Shown here piece by piece: positions 45,291-54,685 of a DNA stretch of 64,000 bases (its first letter is position 1; each line of letters opens with the position of its first letter). A program made the position numbers and the translations under genes. The stretch covers positions 3,224,001 through 3,288,000 of the forward strand of contig NZ_CP081943.1 in assembly GCF_020423045.1 (NCBI RefSeq), written 5' to 3'. Source of the stretch: Pseudomonas sp. MM213. Its GTDB lineage: Bacteria > Pseudomonadota > Gammaproteobacteria > Pseudomonadales > Pseudomonadaceae. The notes beneath the pieces were generated by a model. The model was not told where the DNA came from, did no database searches, and saw only the letters and a list, made by a program, of their open reading frames with translations.

Positions 45291-46184
45291 TCAGGTCAAC
45301 GGCACCAGCCATTGCTTCGACGAGCGCACCAATTGATCGGTCAGCAACCCCAGCAACTGACCGCCATTGCGCCAATGATGCCAGTACAGCGGCACATCGA
45401 TGGGCTTATCTGGCAAAAGCTCCACCAGAACGCCGCGCTCAAGTTGCTCGCGCACCTGCAATTCCGGCACCAGTCCCCAGCCGAGACCGGCTTCCGTCAG
45501 GCGAATGAAGCCTTCGGATGACGGGCATAAATGGTGTTCGAAACCGCCGTCTACGCCGAGGGACGCGAGGTAGCGATGCTGTAGGAAATCGTCCGGCCCA
45601 AACACCAGCGCCGGCGTTTTCGACAACTGATCAGCGCGCACGCCATGCGGAAAATGCCGGGCGATGAACGCCGGGCTGGCCAGCGCGCGATAACGCATGG
45701 CGCCCAACAGGACGCTGCGCGCACCCGCCACCGGACGTTCGCTGGCACAGACGCACGCCGCCACTTCGCCTGCACGCATGCGTTTGAGGCCGACGGTCTG
45801 GTCTTCGACCACCAGGTCGAGCAGCAAATGTTGCTCGGCACAAAAGTCGCCGACCGCCTCGGCCCACCAGGTGGCGAGGCTGTCGGCGTTCAGGGCGATG
45901 CGCAGACGCTCCGGCAAGCCTTCTTCATCCAGCGCCGGCACCAGCGTTTGCAAGTCCCGCTCCAGCAAGCGCACCTGCTGCACATGGTTGAGCAAACGCC
46001 GGCCGATTTCCGTCGGCGCCGGTCGCGCCATCCGCACCAGCACCGGCTGGCCGACCCGCGCCTCCAGCAGTTTGATGCGCTGGGAGATCGCCGATTGCGA
46101 CAAGCCGAGCACCTTTGCGGCACGTTCAAAACCGGCCTGCTCGATCACGGCGGCCAACGCAGAAAGCAATTTATAGTCGAACAT
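45291..46184 (-). CDS. argP: LysR-family regulator ArgP
   Basis: 297 residues. The HTH 'GFERAAKVLGLSQSAISQRIKLLE' (core RAAKVLGLSQSAISQRIK) and following effector domain match ArgP/IciA, which senses lysine and arginine and activates the exporter ArgO. Here the exporter gene lies on the opposite strand, 500 bp away behind a short ACT gene, in the order recalled for PA4363-PA4365. The divergent 96-bp gap should contain its binding site. Confidence 0.92.
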   Translation of the reverse strand: MFDYKLLSALAAVIEQAGFERAAKVLGLSQSAISQRIKLLEARVGQPVLVRMARPAPTEIGRRLLNHVQQVRLLERDLQTLVPALDEEGLPERLRIALNADSLATWWAEAVGDFCAEQHLLLDLVVEDQTVGLKRMRAGEVAACVCASERPVAGARSVLLGAMRYRALASPAFIARHFPHGVRADQLSKTPALVFGPDDFLQHRYLASLGVDGGFEHHLCPSSEGFIRLTEAGLGWGLVPELQVREQLERGVLVELLPDKPIDVPLYWHHWRNGGQLLGLLTDQLVRSSKQWLVPLT

Positions 46185-46280
46185 CAGTTTTCCTAATGAG
46201 CGATCAGCATGATTGATTTTTCTTATACAGGTTAGCAGCAGAGAATGCGCGGCAAGAACTCTTGAACAAGGATTACCGAC

Positions 46281-46682
46281 ATGGCTGGCGAAACTTCACT
46301 GGCAACACTGCTACGCAGCATGAGCCCGCAACTCAACGCTGGCGAATACGTGTTCTGCACCCTGCGGGACGGTCAATTGCCATCGAACCTTGAGATTGTC
46401 GGCAGCTTTCGCGAGCAGGAAGGTCTGACGGTGATTCTGGAACGTTCCCACGCAGAACGGGCCGGTTTCAGCTTCGACTACGTCGCAGCCTGGATCACCC
46501 TCAACGTGCATTCGGCCCTGGAAGCCGTCGGCCTGACCGCCGCGTTCGCCACCGCGCTGGGCCAGGCCGGGATCAGTTGCAACGTGATCGCCGGTTACTT
46601 CCACGACCATTTATTCGTCGGCCAGGCCGATGCCGAACGCGCCCTGCAAGTGTTGCGGGATCTGGCAGCCAACGCGGAGTAA
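46281..46682 (+). CDS. ACT-domain protein
   Basis: 133 residues with two ACT-like halves ('EYVFCTLRDGQ', 'SFDYVAAWITLNVHSALEAVGLTAAFATAL' in part). ACT domains bind amino acids. It starts next to argP, divergently, and ends 5 bp before argO, so it may sense the amino acid exported by ArgO. That role is inferred. Confidence 0.85.
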   Translation: MAGETSLATLLRSMSPQLNAGEYVFCTLRDGQLPSNLEIVGSFREQEGLTVILERSHAERAGFSFDYVAAWITLNVHSALEAVGLTAAFATALGQAGISCNVIAGYFHDHLFVGQADAERALQVLRDLAANAE

Positions 46683-46687
46683 AACTT

Positions 46688-47290
46688 ATGTGGCAAAGCT
46701 ATGTGAACGGCCTGTTGGTGGCCGCGGGGCTGATCATGGCTATCGGCACTCAGAATGCGTTTGTGCTGGCCCAGAGCCTGCGACGCGAACACCACCTGCC
46801 GGTGGCGGCGCTCTGCGTGACCTGCGACGCGTTGCTGGTAGCGGCCGGTGTATTCGGTCTGGCGACCGTGCTGGCGCAAAACCCGACATTGCTGGCCATC
46901 GCTCGCTGGGGCGGTGCGGCGTTTCTGCTGTGGTACGGCAGCCTCGCGCTGCGCCGGGCCTGCTCGAAGCAAAGCCTGCAACAGGGTGAAAACCAGACGG
47001 TACGCTCACTGCGCGCGGTGATGCTCAGCGCCCTGGCGGTGACCTTGCTCAACCCGCATGTTTATCTGGATACCGTGTTGCTGATTGGCTCTCTCGGTGC
47101 GCAACAAACCGAGCCCGGGGCTTACGTTGTCGGCGCGGCCAGCGCTTCGCTGCTTTGGTTTTTCACGTTGGCGCTGGGCGCCGCATGGTTGGCGCCATGG
47201 CTGGCTCGGCCAAGCACATGGCGGATCCTTGATTTGTTGGTGGCCGTCATGATGTTCGCCGTTGCCGGCCAACTGATCATCGCTACCTGA
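46688..47290 (+). CDS. argO: LysE/ArgO-family amino-acid exporter
   Basis: 200 residues with six predicted membrane segments. The N-terminal '[20 protein letters not shown]' and '[16 protein letters not shown]' are signatures of the LysE family. It exports L-arginine or L-lysine and is probably activated by ArgP. The ATG at 46688 lies just after the ACT gene stop, so the two are co-transcribed. Confidence 0.9.
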   Translation: MWQSYVNGLLVAAGLIMAIGTQNAFVLAQSLRREHHLPVAALCVTCDALLVAAGVFGLATVLAQNPTLLAIARWGGAAFLLWYGSLALRRACSKQSLQQGENQTVRSLRAVMLSALAVTLLNPHVYLDTVLLIGSLGAQQTEPGAYVVGAASASLLWFFTLALGAAWLAPWLARPSTWRILDLLVAVMMFAVAGQLIIAT

Positions 47291-47465
47291 TATTCCAAAT
47301 GGCTCTGGAACCTCTATTCCACACAGTTGTTGCGTGGTTATGCCGCACCCCCGGTGCTATGATCCGGTTCGATGCGCCGCAAAGAGTACAAACTCCCCGG
47401 CGCTTGTCTGGCCGCCCGTGATCGGCCTTGCGCTCACCGCAACTGACCTGATTAGGAGAATCATC

Positions 47466-48062
47466 ATGGCTTTCGAATTGCCGCCGCTGCCTTACGCACA
47501 CGATGCCCTGCAGCCGCACATTTCCAAGGAAACCTTGGAGTACCACCACGACAAGCACCACAACACCTACGTCGTGAACCTGAACAACCTGGTGCCAGGC
47601 ACCGAGTTCGAAGGCAAGACCCTGGAAGAGATCGTCAAGTCTTCCTCGGGCGGTATCTTCAACAACGCCGCTCAAGTCTGGAACCACACTTTCTACTGGA
47701 ACTGCCTGGCGCCAAACGCCGGCGGTCAACCAACCGGCGCACTGGCTGAAGCCATCAATGCTTCCTTCGGTTCGTTCGACAAGTTCAAGGAAGAATTCAG
47801 CAAGACTTCCATCGGCACCTTCGGTTCCGGTTGGGGCTGGCTGGTGAAAAAGGCTGACGGTTCCCTGGCCCTGGCCAGCACCATCGGCGCCGGCAACCCG
47901 CTGACCAACGGCGACACCCCGCTGCTGACCTGCGACGTCTGGGAACACGCTTACTACATCGACTACCGCAACGTTCGTCCGAAATACGTCGAAGCGTTCT
48001 GGAACCTGGTCAACTGGAAATTCGTGGCTGAGCAGTTCGAAGGCAAAACCTTCACCGCTTAA
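47466..48062 (+). CDS. sodB: Iron superoxide dismutase
   Basis: 198 residues. Metal ligands are visible in 'HHDKHH' (His27 region), 'VWNHTFYW' (His74 region) and '[13 protein letters not shown]' (Asp and His). The pattern '[12 protein letters not shown]' and overall length indicate the Fe type. It converts superoxide to O2 and H2O2 in the cytoplasm. AGGAG precedes the ATG. It is followed by a terminator, a REP array and bifA, the PA4366-PA4367 order. Confidence 0.97.
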   Translation: MAFELPPLPYAHDALQPHISKETLEYHHDKHHNTYVVNLNNLVPGTEFEGKTLEEIVKSSSGGIFNNAAQVWNHTFYWNCLAPNAGGQPTGALAEAINASFGSFDKFKEEFSKTSIGTFGSGWGWLVKKADGSLALASTIGAGNPLTNGDTPLLTCDVWEHAYYIDYRNVRPKYVEAFWNLVNWKFVAEQFEGKTFTA

Positions 48063-48076
48063 GCTCGACGCCAGTC

Positions 48077-48105
48077 AAAAAACCCGGCTTTTGCCGGGTT
48101 TTTTT
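48077..48105 (+). terminator. Terminator of sodB
   Basis: AAAAAACCCGGC-tttt-GCCGGGTTTTTTT, 15 bp after the stop. Confidence 0.93.
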
Positions 48106-48120
48106 ATGGGTCTGGAAACG

Positions 48121-48613
48121 TACAAAGCCAGGTGTTCCCGTAGAACGGGTCGGTAGTTCTGACGCCATCGTCGGAACACCGCCCGTAGCAAGCTGGCTCC
48201 TACAAAGTCCGGGTACAGCCGTGAAAACAGGTCGGTTGTCAGGACGCCATCGCCGGCAAGCCGGCTCCTACAGGGGGTGGGTACAGCCGCGAAAGCAGGT
48301 TGGCTGTCAGGCCGCCATCGCCGGCAAGCCGGCTCCTACAGGGGGTGGGTACAGCCGCGAAAGCAGGTTGGCTGTCAGGCCGCCATCGCCGGCAAGCCGG
48401 CTCCTACAAGGTCCGGGGACAGTCGTGGAAGCAGGTTGGTTGTCAGGACGCCATCGCCAGCAAGCCGGCTCCTACAAGGTCCGGGGACAGCCGTGAAAAC
48501 AGGTTGGTTGTCAGGCCGCCATCGCCGGCAAGCCGGCTCCTACAGGGGGTGGGTACAGTCGTGGAAGCAGGTTGGCTGTCAGGCCGTCATCGCCAGCAAG
48601 CCGGCTCCTACAA
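48121..48613. repeat. Tandem array of about 68-bp units, each containing one REP
   Basis: Seven direct copies of a unit of about 68 bp follow the sodB terminator. Each has a REP half (GCCGGCAAGCCGGCTCCTAC) and a spacer with ACAGCCGYGAAARCAGGTTGG. Middle copies are nearly identical and the first is degenerate. All units point the same way, unlike the inverted REP pairs elsewhere in the window. The overlapping open frames here are repeat artefacts. Confidence 0.92.
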
Positions 48614-48639
48614 AAGCAGGTCGGCGCCCAGCCGCTTCT

Positions 48640-48962
48640 CACCACTCATCAGGCCGAGCGTTAGCTCGCCTTCAGCTTTTGATCTGAGCGCCCCTTCGGG
48701 AGGCCGAGTGGAGGTTCTGCGCAGTGGGCAGCCCGGCATGGATGCCGGGCTAGCCGCCCCCGGCCATGGATGGCCGATGGCGGCGGGCCCACGGAGCAGG
48801 ACCGGAGCGAGGGAACGCCGAGCCTAAGCGAGGGGCCGGACGCTGGGGCAAGACTTTTTGGTTCCTTTTGTGGCGTTTGACAAAAGGGACTCGCCGTAAG
48901 GGCGAAACCCTAAGTGGCCGTTACCGCAGCAATGGATATGTACACCCCAAAAAAATGGTCCG
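48640..48962. repeat. GC-rich element, probably a dispersed Pseudomonas repeat
   Basis: Between the REP array and a lone REP lies a GC-rich stretch with short hairpins (GCCCGGCATGGATGCCGGGC near 48732, CGGCCATGGATGGCCG near 48760, TTTTGTGGCGTTTGACAAAA near 48863). I remember closely similar sequence near other REP elements in pseudomonads. One frame is open through it, but with no ribosome site or plausible protein. Confidence 0.5.
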
Positions 48963-48963
48963 C

Positions 48964-49001
48964 CATGACGCCGCCATCGCCGGCAAGCCGGCTCCTACAG
49001 G
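48964..49001. repeat. Single REP unit
   Basis: One GCCGGCAAGCCGGCTCCTAC unit without an inverted partner. The following 49002-49297 up to bifA holds no feature I can support beyond the bifA ribosome site. Confidence 0.85.
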
Positions 49002-49297
49002 GAAACAAGTTGAATCCATAGAGGGCCGATTTCCGATAATGAAACCAGCCTTCCCTCCCTTGCCCCAACGCCATACCCGTCTACCATCAACCAAATGGAA
49101 AATAAGTCCAAATCCCCCTCAAGTTGAAGGACTCGACTACCGACACAGTACTAATAGGGCAAATACTCCAGGCAACAGCATTTCGGCCAACCCACAGGCA
49201 AATTCCCCTGTGTTTGATTGTCCCTTTGACTGCCATCACCGGATTGCCAATACTCATGGCAACTTGATGCTACCTGCACGGAACAAGGAATGACTCT

Positions 49298-51349
49298 TTG
49301 AAGCTGGAACTCAAGAACAGCTTGTCGGTGAAGTTGCTCCGGGTCGTGCTCCTGTCGGCATTGATCGTCGGCGTGGTCTTGAGCTGCGCGCAGATCGTTT
49401 TCGATGCCTATAAAACACGCCAGGCCGTGGCAGGCGATGCCCAGCGCATCCTCGACATGTTCCGCGACCCCTCGACCCAGGCCGTCTACAGCCTGGACCG
49501 GGAGATGGGCATGCAAGTGATTGAAGGCCTGTTTCAGGACGACGCCGTCCGCCAGGCCTCCATCGGCCACCCCAATGAAGCCATGCTGGCGCAAAAATCC
49601 CGCGAGTTGCAGCAATCCAACAGCCGCTGGCTGACCGACCTGATCCTCGGCAAGGAACGCACCTTCACCACTCAACTGGTGGGTCGCGGCCCGTACAGTG
49701 AGTACTACGGCGACCTGAGCATCACCCTCGACACCGCCACCTACGGACAAGGGTTCATCGTCAGCTCGGTGATCATCTTCATTTCCGGGGTATTGCGCGC
49801 CCTCGCCATGGGGCTGGTGCTGTATCTGGTCTACCACTGGCTGCTGACCAAACCGCTGTCGCGGATCATCGAGCACCTGACCGAAATCAACCCGGACCGC
49901 CCCAGCGAGCACAAGATTCCACAGCTCAGAGGCCACGAGAAAAACGAACTGGGCATCTGGATCAACACCGCCAATCAGTTGCTCGAGTCCATCGAGCGCA
50001 ACACCCACCTGCGCCACGAAGCGGAAAACAGCCTGCTGCGCATGGCCCAGTACGACTTCCTCACTGGCCTGCCGAACCGCCAGCAATTGCAACAGCAACT
50101 GGACAAGATCCTCGTCGACGCTGGCAAACTGCAACGCCGGGTCGCGGTGTTGTGTGTCGGCCTCGATGACTTCAAGGGCATCAACGAACAATTCAGCTAT
50201 CAGACCGGCGACCAACTGCTGCTGGCGCTGGCTGATCGCCTGCGGGGCCACAGCGGTCGCCTTGGCGCCCTCGCCCGACTGGGCGGCGATCAGTTCGCCC
50301 TGGTTCAGGCCGATATCGAACAACCCTACGAAGCCGCCGAACTGGCGCAAAGCATTCTCGATGACCTGGAAGCGGCATTCGCCCTCGATCATCAAGAGAT
50401 TCGCCTGCGCGCCACCATCGGCATCACCCTGTTCCCCGAGGATGGCGACAGCACCGAGAAGCTGCTGCAAAAAGCCGAGCAGACCATGACCCTGGCCAAG
50501 ACTCGCTCGCGCAACCGCTACCAGTTCTATATCGCCAGTGTCGACACCGAGATGCGTCGCCGTCGCGAACTGGAAAAGGACCTGCGCGACGCGTTGATCC
50601 GCGACCAGTTCTACCTCGTCTACCAGCCGCAGATCAGCTACCGCGATCACCGGGTGGTGGGCGTCGAAGCATTGATTCGCTGGCAACATCCCGAACACGG
50701 GCTGGTGCCGCCGGACCTGTTCATCCCGCTGGCCGAGCAGAACGGCACCATCATTGCCATTGGCGAATGGGTGCTGGATCAGGCCTGTAAACAATTGCGC
50801 GACTGGCATGACCAGGGCTTCACCGACCTGCGCATGGCGGTGAACCTGTCCACGGTGCAGTTGCACCACGCCGAGCTGCCGCGGGTGGTCAATAACCTGC
50901 TGCAAATGTACCGCCTGCCACCGCGCAGCCTGGAGCTGGAAGTCACCGAAACCGGCCTGATGGAAGACATCAGCACCGCCGCCCAGCACCTGCTGAGCCT
51001 TCGTCGCTCCGGTGCGTTGATCGCCATCGACGACTTCGGCACCGGTTACTCATCGCTGAGTTACCTGAAAAGCCTGCCGCTGGACAAGATCAAGATCGAC
51101 AAGAGCTTCGTACAAGACCTGCTCGATGACGACGACGATGCAACCATCGTTCGGGCCATCATCCAGTTGGGCAAGAGCCTTGGCATGCAGGTCATTGCAG
51201 AGGGGGTGGAAACCGTCGAGCAAGAGGCCTACATCATTTCCGAAGGCTGCCACGAAGGTCAGGGCTACTTTTACAGCAAGCCACTGCCGGCGCGAGAACT
51301 GGGCGCCTATCTCAAGCAGGCCCAACGCAGTAACGCGGCTATTTTGTAG
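49298..51349 (+). CDS. bifA: c-di-GMP phosphodiesterase BifA
   Basis: 683 residues. Two membrane segments (about 9-30 and 150-175) flank a periplasmic region, followed by a HAMP-like linker, a GGDEF domain and an EAL domain. The GGDEF site reads 'GGDQF' near 329, as in BifA, so cyclase activity is probably lost. The EAL site is intact ('GVEALIRW' near 456, 'DDFGTGYSSLSYL'). It should degrade c-di-GMP and favour motility. Its place after sodB is the same as in P. aeruginosa. Translation appears to start at a TTG preceded by AAGGAA; no ATG is available nearby. Confidence 0.92.
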   Translation: MKLELKNSLSVKLLRVVLLSALIVGVVLSCAQIVFDAYKTRQAVAGDAQRILDMFRDPSTQAVYSLDREMGMQVIEGLFQDDAVRQASIGHPNEAMLAQKSRELQQSNSRWLTDLILGKERTFTTQLVGRGPYSEYYGDLSITLDTATYGQGFIVSSVIIFISGVLRALAMGLVLYLVYHWLLTKPLSRIIEHLTEINPDRPSEHKIPQLRGHEKNELGIWINTANQLLESIERNTHLRHEAENSLLRMAQYDFLTGLPNRQQLQQQLDKILVDAGKLQRRVAVLCVGLDDFKGINEQFSYQTGDQLLLALADRLRGHSGRLGALARLGGDQFALVQADIEQPYEAAELAQSILDDLEAAFALDHQEIRLRATIGITLFPEDGDSTEKLLQKAEQTMTLAKTRSRNRYQFYIASVDTEMRRRRELEKDLRDALIRDQFYLVYQPQISYRDHRVVGVEALIRWQHPEHGLVPPDLFIPLAEQNGTIIAIGEWVLDQACKQLRDWHDQGFTDLRMAVNLSTVQLHHAELPRVVNNLLQMYRLPPRSLELEVTETGLMEDISTAAQHLLSLRRSGALIAIDDFGTGYSSLSYLKSLPLDKIKIDKSFVQDLLDDDDDATIVRAIIQLGKSLGMQVIAEGVETVEQEAYIISEGCHEGQGYFYSKPLPARELGAYLKQAQRSNAAIL

Positions 51350-51352
51350 GGT

Positions 51353-51456
51353 TCCTGTAGGAGCGAGCCTGCTCGCGATGAACTCCAAGGCGACGCATTC
51401 TTTCAGTCTGCACGCGTTATCGTTCACGTTCATCGCGAGCAGGCTCGCTCCTACAA
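51353..51456. repeat. REP pair (GAGCGAGCCTGCTCGCGATGAAC type)
   Basis: Inverted REP units flanking a short spacer after the bifA stop; the arms extend into GATGAACTCC / GTTCATC. Confidence 0.9.
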
Positions 51457-51515
51457 AGTGCAACATCCGCTATCTGAATAAGAAATATTTCCAAGAACAA
51501 CTCTTTACACATAAT

Positions 51516-51534
51516 GCGAAAGATTTGCATTATG
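51516..51534. promoter_or_regulatory. Fur-box-like site upstream of icmP
   Basis: GCGAAAGATTTGCATTATG matches 12 of 19 positions of GATAATGATAATCATTATC. It sits inside a perfect inverted repeat, CATAATGC-N9-GCATTATG (51510-51534), 59 bp before the icmP start. Iron control is plausible but not shown. Confidence 0.5.
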
Positions 51535-51592
51535 TCGCAGTTTTGCGCGCTAGCTGCGCCATTCCACCCCCTCTCGAAGCAGGATGTTCGCC

Positions 51593-52942
51593 ATGATTCG
51601 TATGCCTCTGGCTACCGCCAGTCTGTTGGCCATCGCTATTTCCCTCGCCGGTTGTGGCGAAGGCAAAGACAAAGCTGCCGCCCCAGCGCCTACGCCAGCC
51701 GCCACTACCACGGCCCCGGCCGCTGCGCCTGCACCAGCTGCTGCCGGCAAAGTCGACGAAGCCGCTGCCAAAGCCGTTGTCGCACATTACGCCGACATCG
51801 TCTTCGCCGTTTACAGCGATGCCGAATCCACCGCGAAAACCCTGCAAACCGCCGTCGACGCCTTCCTCGCGAAGCCGAACGCCGACACCCTGAAAGCCGC
51901 CAAGGCTGCCTGGATCGCTGCTCGCGTTCCTTACCTGCAGAGCGAAGTGTTCCGCTTCGGCAACACCATCATCGACGACTGGGAAGGTCAGGTGAACGCC
52001 TGGCCACTGGACGAAGGCCTGATCGACTACGTCGACAAATCCTACGAGCACGCACTGGGTAACCCGGGCGCGACCGCCAACATCATCGCCAACACTCAAG
52101 TTCAGGTCGGCGAAGACAAGATCGACGTCAAAGACATCACCCCGGAAAAACTCGCCAGCCTGAACGAGCTGGGTGGTTCCGAGGCCAACGTCGCCACCGG
52201 CTACCACGCCATCGAATTCCTGCTGTGGGGCCAGGACCTGAACGGCACCGGCCCTGGCGCCGGCAACCGTCCAGCCTCCGACTACCTGGAAGGCAAAGGC
52301 GCCACCGGCGGTCACAACGATCGTCGTCGCGCTTACCTGAAGTCCGTGACCCAACTGCTGGTCAGCGACCTGGAAGAAATGGTCGGTAACTGGAAGCCGA
52401 ACGTGGCCGACAACTACCGCGCCACCCTGGAAGCGGAACCGGTGGATTCCGGCCTGCGCAAAATGCTGTTCGGCATGGGCAGCCTGTCCCTGGGCGAACT
52501 GGCGGGCGAGCGCATGAAGGTTTCCCTGGAAGCCAACTCCCCTGAAGACGAACACGACTGCTTCAGCGACAACACCCACAACTCGCAGTTCTACGATGCC
52601 AAAGGCATTCGTAACGTGTACCTGGGCGAATACACCCGTGTCGACGGCACCAAAATGACCGGCGCCAGCCTGTCCTCTCTGGTGGCCAAGGCTGACCCGG
52701 CGGCCGACACCGCACTGAAAGCCGACCTGGCTGCGACCGAAGCCAAGATGCAGGTCATTGTCGATCACGCCAACAAGGGTGAGCACTACGACCAGTTGAT
52801 CGCTGCCGGCAACACCGCTGGCAACCAGATCGTTCGTGACGCCATCGCTTCGCTGGTCAAGCAGACCGGTTCGATCGAAGCTGCCGCTGGCAAGCTGGGC
52901 ATCAGCGACCTGAACCCGGACAACGCTGATCACGAATTTTGA
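51593..52942 (+). CDS. icmP: Imelysin-family lipoprotein (IcmP-like, M75)
   Basis: 449 residues. The lipoprotein signal ends in 'SLAGC' and is followed by an Ala/Pro-rich linker (about 25-50). The imelysin domain carries the intact GxHxxE motif 'GYHAIEF', proposed to bind metal. P. aeruginosa IcmP (PA4370) was described as an insulin-cleaving outer-membrane metalloprotease, while other imelysins act in iron uptake. The ATG at 51593 has AGGA upstream; an ATG at 51584 is in frame. It starts a set of four genes with a Fur-like site in front. A terminator separates it from the next gene. Confidence 0.9.
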   Translation: MIRMPLATASLLAIAISLAGCGEGKDKAAAPAPTPAATTTAPAAAPAPAAAGKVDEAAAKAVVAHYADIVFAVYSDAESTAKTLQTAVDAFLAKPNADTLKAAKAAWIAARVPYLQSEVFRFGNTIIDDWEGQVNAWPLDEGLIDYVDKSYEHALGNPGATANIIANTQVQVGEDKIDVKDITPEKLASLNELGGSEANVATGYHAIEFLLWGQDLNGTGPGAGNRPASDYLEGKGATGGHNDRRRAYLKSVTQLLVSDLEEMVGNWKPNVADNYRATLEAEPVDSGLRKMLFGMGSLSLGELAGERMKVSLEANSPEDEHDCFSDNTHNSQFYDAKGIRNVYLGEYTRVDGTKMTGASLSSLVAKADPAADTALKADLAATEAKMQVIVDHANKGEHYDQLIAAGNTAGNQIVRDAIASLVKQTGSIEAAAGKLGISDLNPDNADHEF

Positions 52943-52957
52943 TCAACGCTGGCTGAA

Positions 52958-52987
52958 TAAAAAAGGCGACCTTCGGGTCGCCTTTTT
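52958..52987 (+). terminator. Terminator of icmP
   Basis: AAAAAAGGCGACcttcggGTCGCCTTTTT, 15 bp after the stop. Confidence 0.93.
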
Positions 52988-53010
52988 CATGCCAGCCCAA
53001 CACAGATCAT

Positions 53011-53103
53011 TGTAGGAGCGAGGCTTGCCCGCGAAGACGGCATCACACACGACATCATCGTTGACTGACAAACCGCTTTCGCGGGCAAGCCTCGCTCCTA
53101 CAA
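53011..53103. repeat. REP pair (GGAGCGAGGCTTGCCCGCGAA type)
   Basis: Inverted REP units between icmP and the di-heme protein gene. Confidence 0.9.
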
Positions 53104-53232
53104 CGATCGCATCCAACCAATGGACGCCCACCAAACCTGCGCCACATCAACCAAACGATAATTCCTCTTATTCAATCTCCCCTGCCCTGTTAGACTTTGC
53201 GCCCTTGTTTTGCTCGTCTTGCAGGATGTCTG

Positions 53233-54660
53233 ATGCCCTCGCTGCCTCTTCGCTTGTCCGCACTGTTTCTGGCCCTGGGCCTGAGTGCCTGCGATGACGC
53301 CCCGCGTTTTACCCAGGCCGAACCCGGTGAAGCCAGGTCCGGTGGCAGCGCGACCGTGCGCAAGACCGATCAGAACGCCTTTTCCCTGCCCTCCGCCAAC
53401 CTGCCGCCGTCACGGCGCGTGGACTTCAGCGTCGGCAACAGCTTCTTCCGCAACCCCTGGGTGATCGCCCCGTCGACCACCACGGCCCGCGACGGCCTCG
53501 GCCCACTGTTCAACACCAATGCTTGCCAGGGCTGCCATATCAAGGACGGTCGCGGTCACCCGCCTGCACCTGATGCATTGAATGCCGTTTCGATGCTGGT
53601 GCGCCTGTCGATACCCGATTCACCAACCTACGCCAAAATCATCGAGCAGCAAGGTGTCGTGCCCGAGCCGGTCTACGGCGGCCAGTTCCAGGACATGTCG
53701 GTGCCCGGCGTGGTTCCGGAAGGCAAGGTTCGGGTTGATTACACGCCGGTGCCGGTGCGTTTCAAGGACGGCACCGAAGTCGAGTTGCGCAAGCCGACAT
53801 TGCAGATCACCCAACTCGGCTACGGCCCGATGCACCCGGACACGCGTTTCTCGGCGCGCGTCGCCCCGCCGATGATTGGCCTCGGGCTGCTCGAGGCGAT
53901 CCCGGAAGAAGCGATCCTCGCCAATGCCGCCGCGCAGGCCAAAGAGAAAAACGGCATCAATGGCCGACCGAACCAGGTCTGGGATGACGCCCTGCAGAAA
54001 ACCGTCCTCGGCCGATTCGGCTGGAAGGCCGGGCAACCGAACCTCAATCAACAGAATGTTCACGCGTTTTCTGGTGATATGGGCCTCACGACCAGCCTGA
54101 GGCCCTTTGATGACTGCACCGAGGCGCAAACCGCCTGCAAACAGGCGCCGAACGGCAACGGCCCGGACGGCGAACCGGAAGTCAGCGATAACATTCTGCG
54201 TCTGGTGCTGTTCTACAGCCGTAACCTTGCCGTACCGGCCCGCCGCGATGTCGGCACTCCGCAAGTGCTGGCCGGCAAGAGCCTGTTTTTCCAGGCTGGT
54301 TGCCAGTCCTGCCACACACCCAAATACACCACCGCCGCCAACGCGGCAGAACCTGAACTGGCCAATCAAGTGATTCGCCCTTACAGCGATCTGCTGCTGC
54401 ACGACATGGGCGACGGCCTGGCCGACAACCGCAGTGAATTCCAGGCCAGTGGCCGCGACTGGCGCACGCCGCCGTTGTGGGGCATCGGCCTGACGCAGGC
54501 AGTCAGTGGCCACACCCAGTTCCTGCATGACGGCCGCGCCCGCAATCTGCTCGAAGCCGTGCTCTGGCATGGCGGCGAAGCAAAAGCGGCCCAGCAACAG
54601 GTTTTGTCTTTCAATGCCGAGCAGCGCGCGGCGTTGCTGGCGTTTTTGAATTCCCTTTAA
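53233..54660 (+). CDS. Di-heme c-type cytochrome lipoprotein (thiol-oxidoreductase-like)
   Basis: 475 residues. The lipobox 'LGLSAC' puts it in the envelope. Two heme-attachment sites are visible: 'CQGCH' (about 98-102) and 'CQSCH' (about 357-361), the second in a typical 'AGKSLFFQAGCQSCHTP' context, as in di-heme peroxidase-like proteins. It may reduce or oxidise a metal or thiol substrate for the neighbouring imelysins. The ATG at 53233 follows AGGATG. The next imelysin gene starts 25 bp downstream. The position corresponds to PA4371 by gene order. Confidence 0.85.
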   Translation: MPSLPLRLSALFLALGLSACDDAPRFTQAEPGEARSGGSATVRKTDQNAFSLPSANLPPSRRVDFSVGNSFFRNPWVIAPSTTTARDGLGPLFNTNACQGCHIKDGRGHPPAPDALNAVSMLVRLSIPDSPTYAKIIEQQGVVPEPVYGGQFQDMSVPGVVPEGKVRVDYTPVPVRFKDGTEVELRKPTLQITQLGYGPMHPDTRFSARVAPPMIGLGLLEAIPEEAILANAAAQAKEKNGINGRPNQVWDDALQKTVLGRFGWKAGQPNLNQQNVHAFSGDMGLTTSLRPFDDCTEAQTACKQAPNGNGPDGEPEVSDNILRLVLFYSRNLAVPARRDVGTPQVLAGKSLFFQAGCQSCHTPKYTTAANAAEPELANQVIRPYSDLLLHDMGDGLADNRSEFQASGRDWRTPPLWGIGLTQAVSGHTQFLHDGRARNLLEAVLWHGGEAKAAQQQVLSFNAEQRAALLAFLNSL

Positions 54661-54685
54661 ACGTATTCCTTAGCGGGAGCCCTAA

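Noticed and set aside
48121..48613. Possible CRISPR array
   Set aside because: Repeat and spacer are both conserved in each unit, the repeated part is a REP sequence, and no cas gene is nearby.
48221..48900. Several overlapping open frames rich in 'GRHRRQAGSY'-like repeats
   Set aside because: They are translations of the 68-bp REP array in all three frames. The unit length is not a multiple of three, and no frame has a ribosome site.
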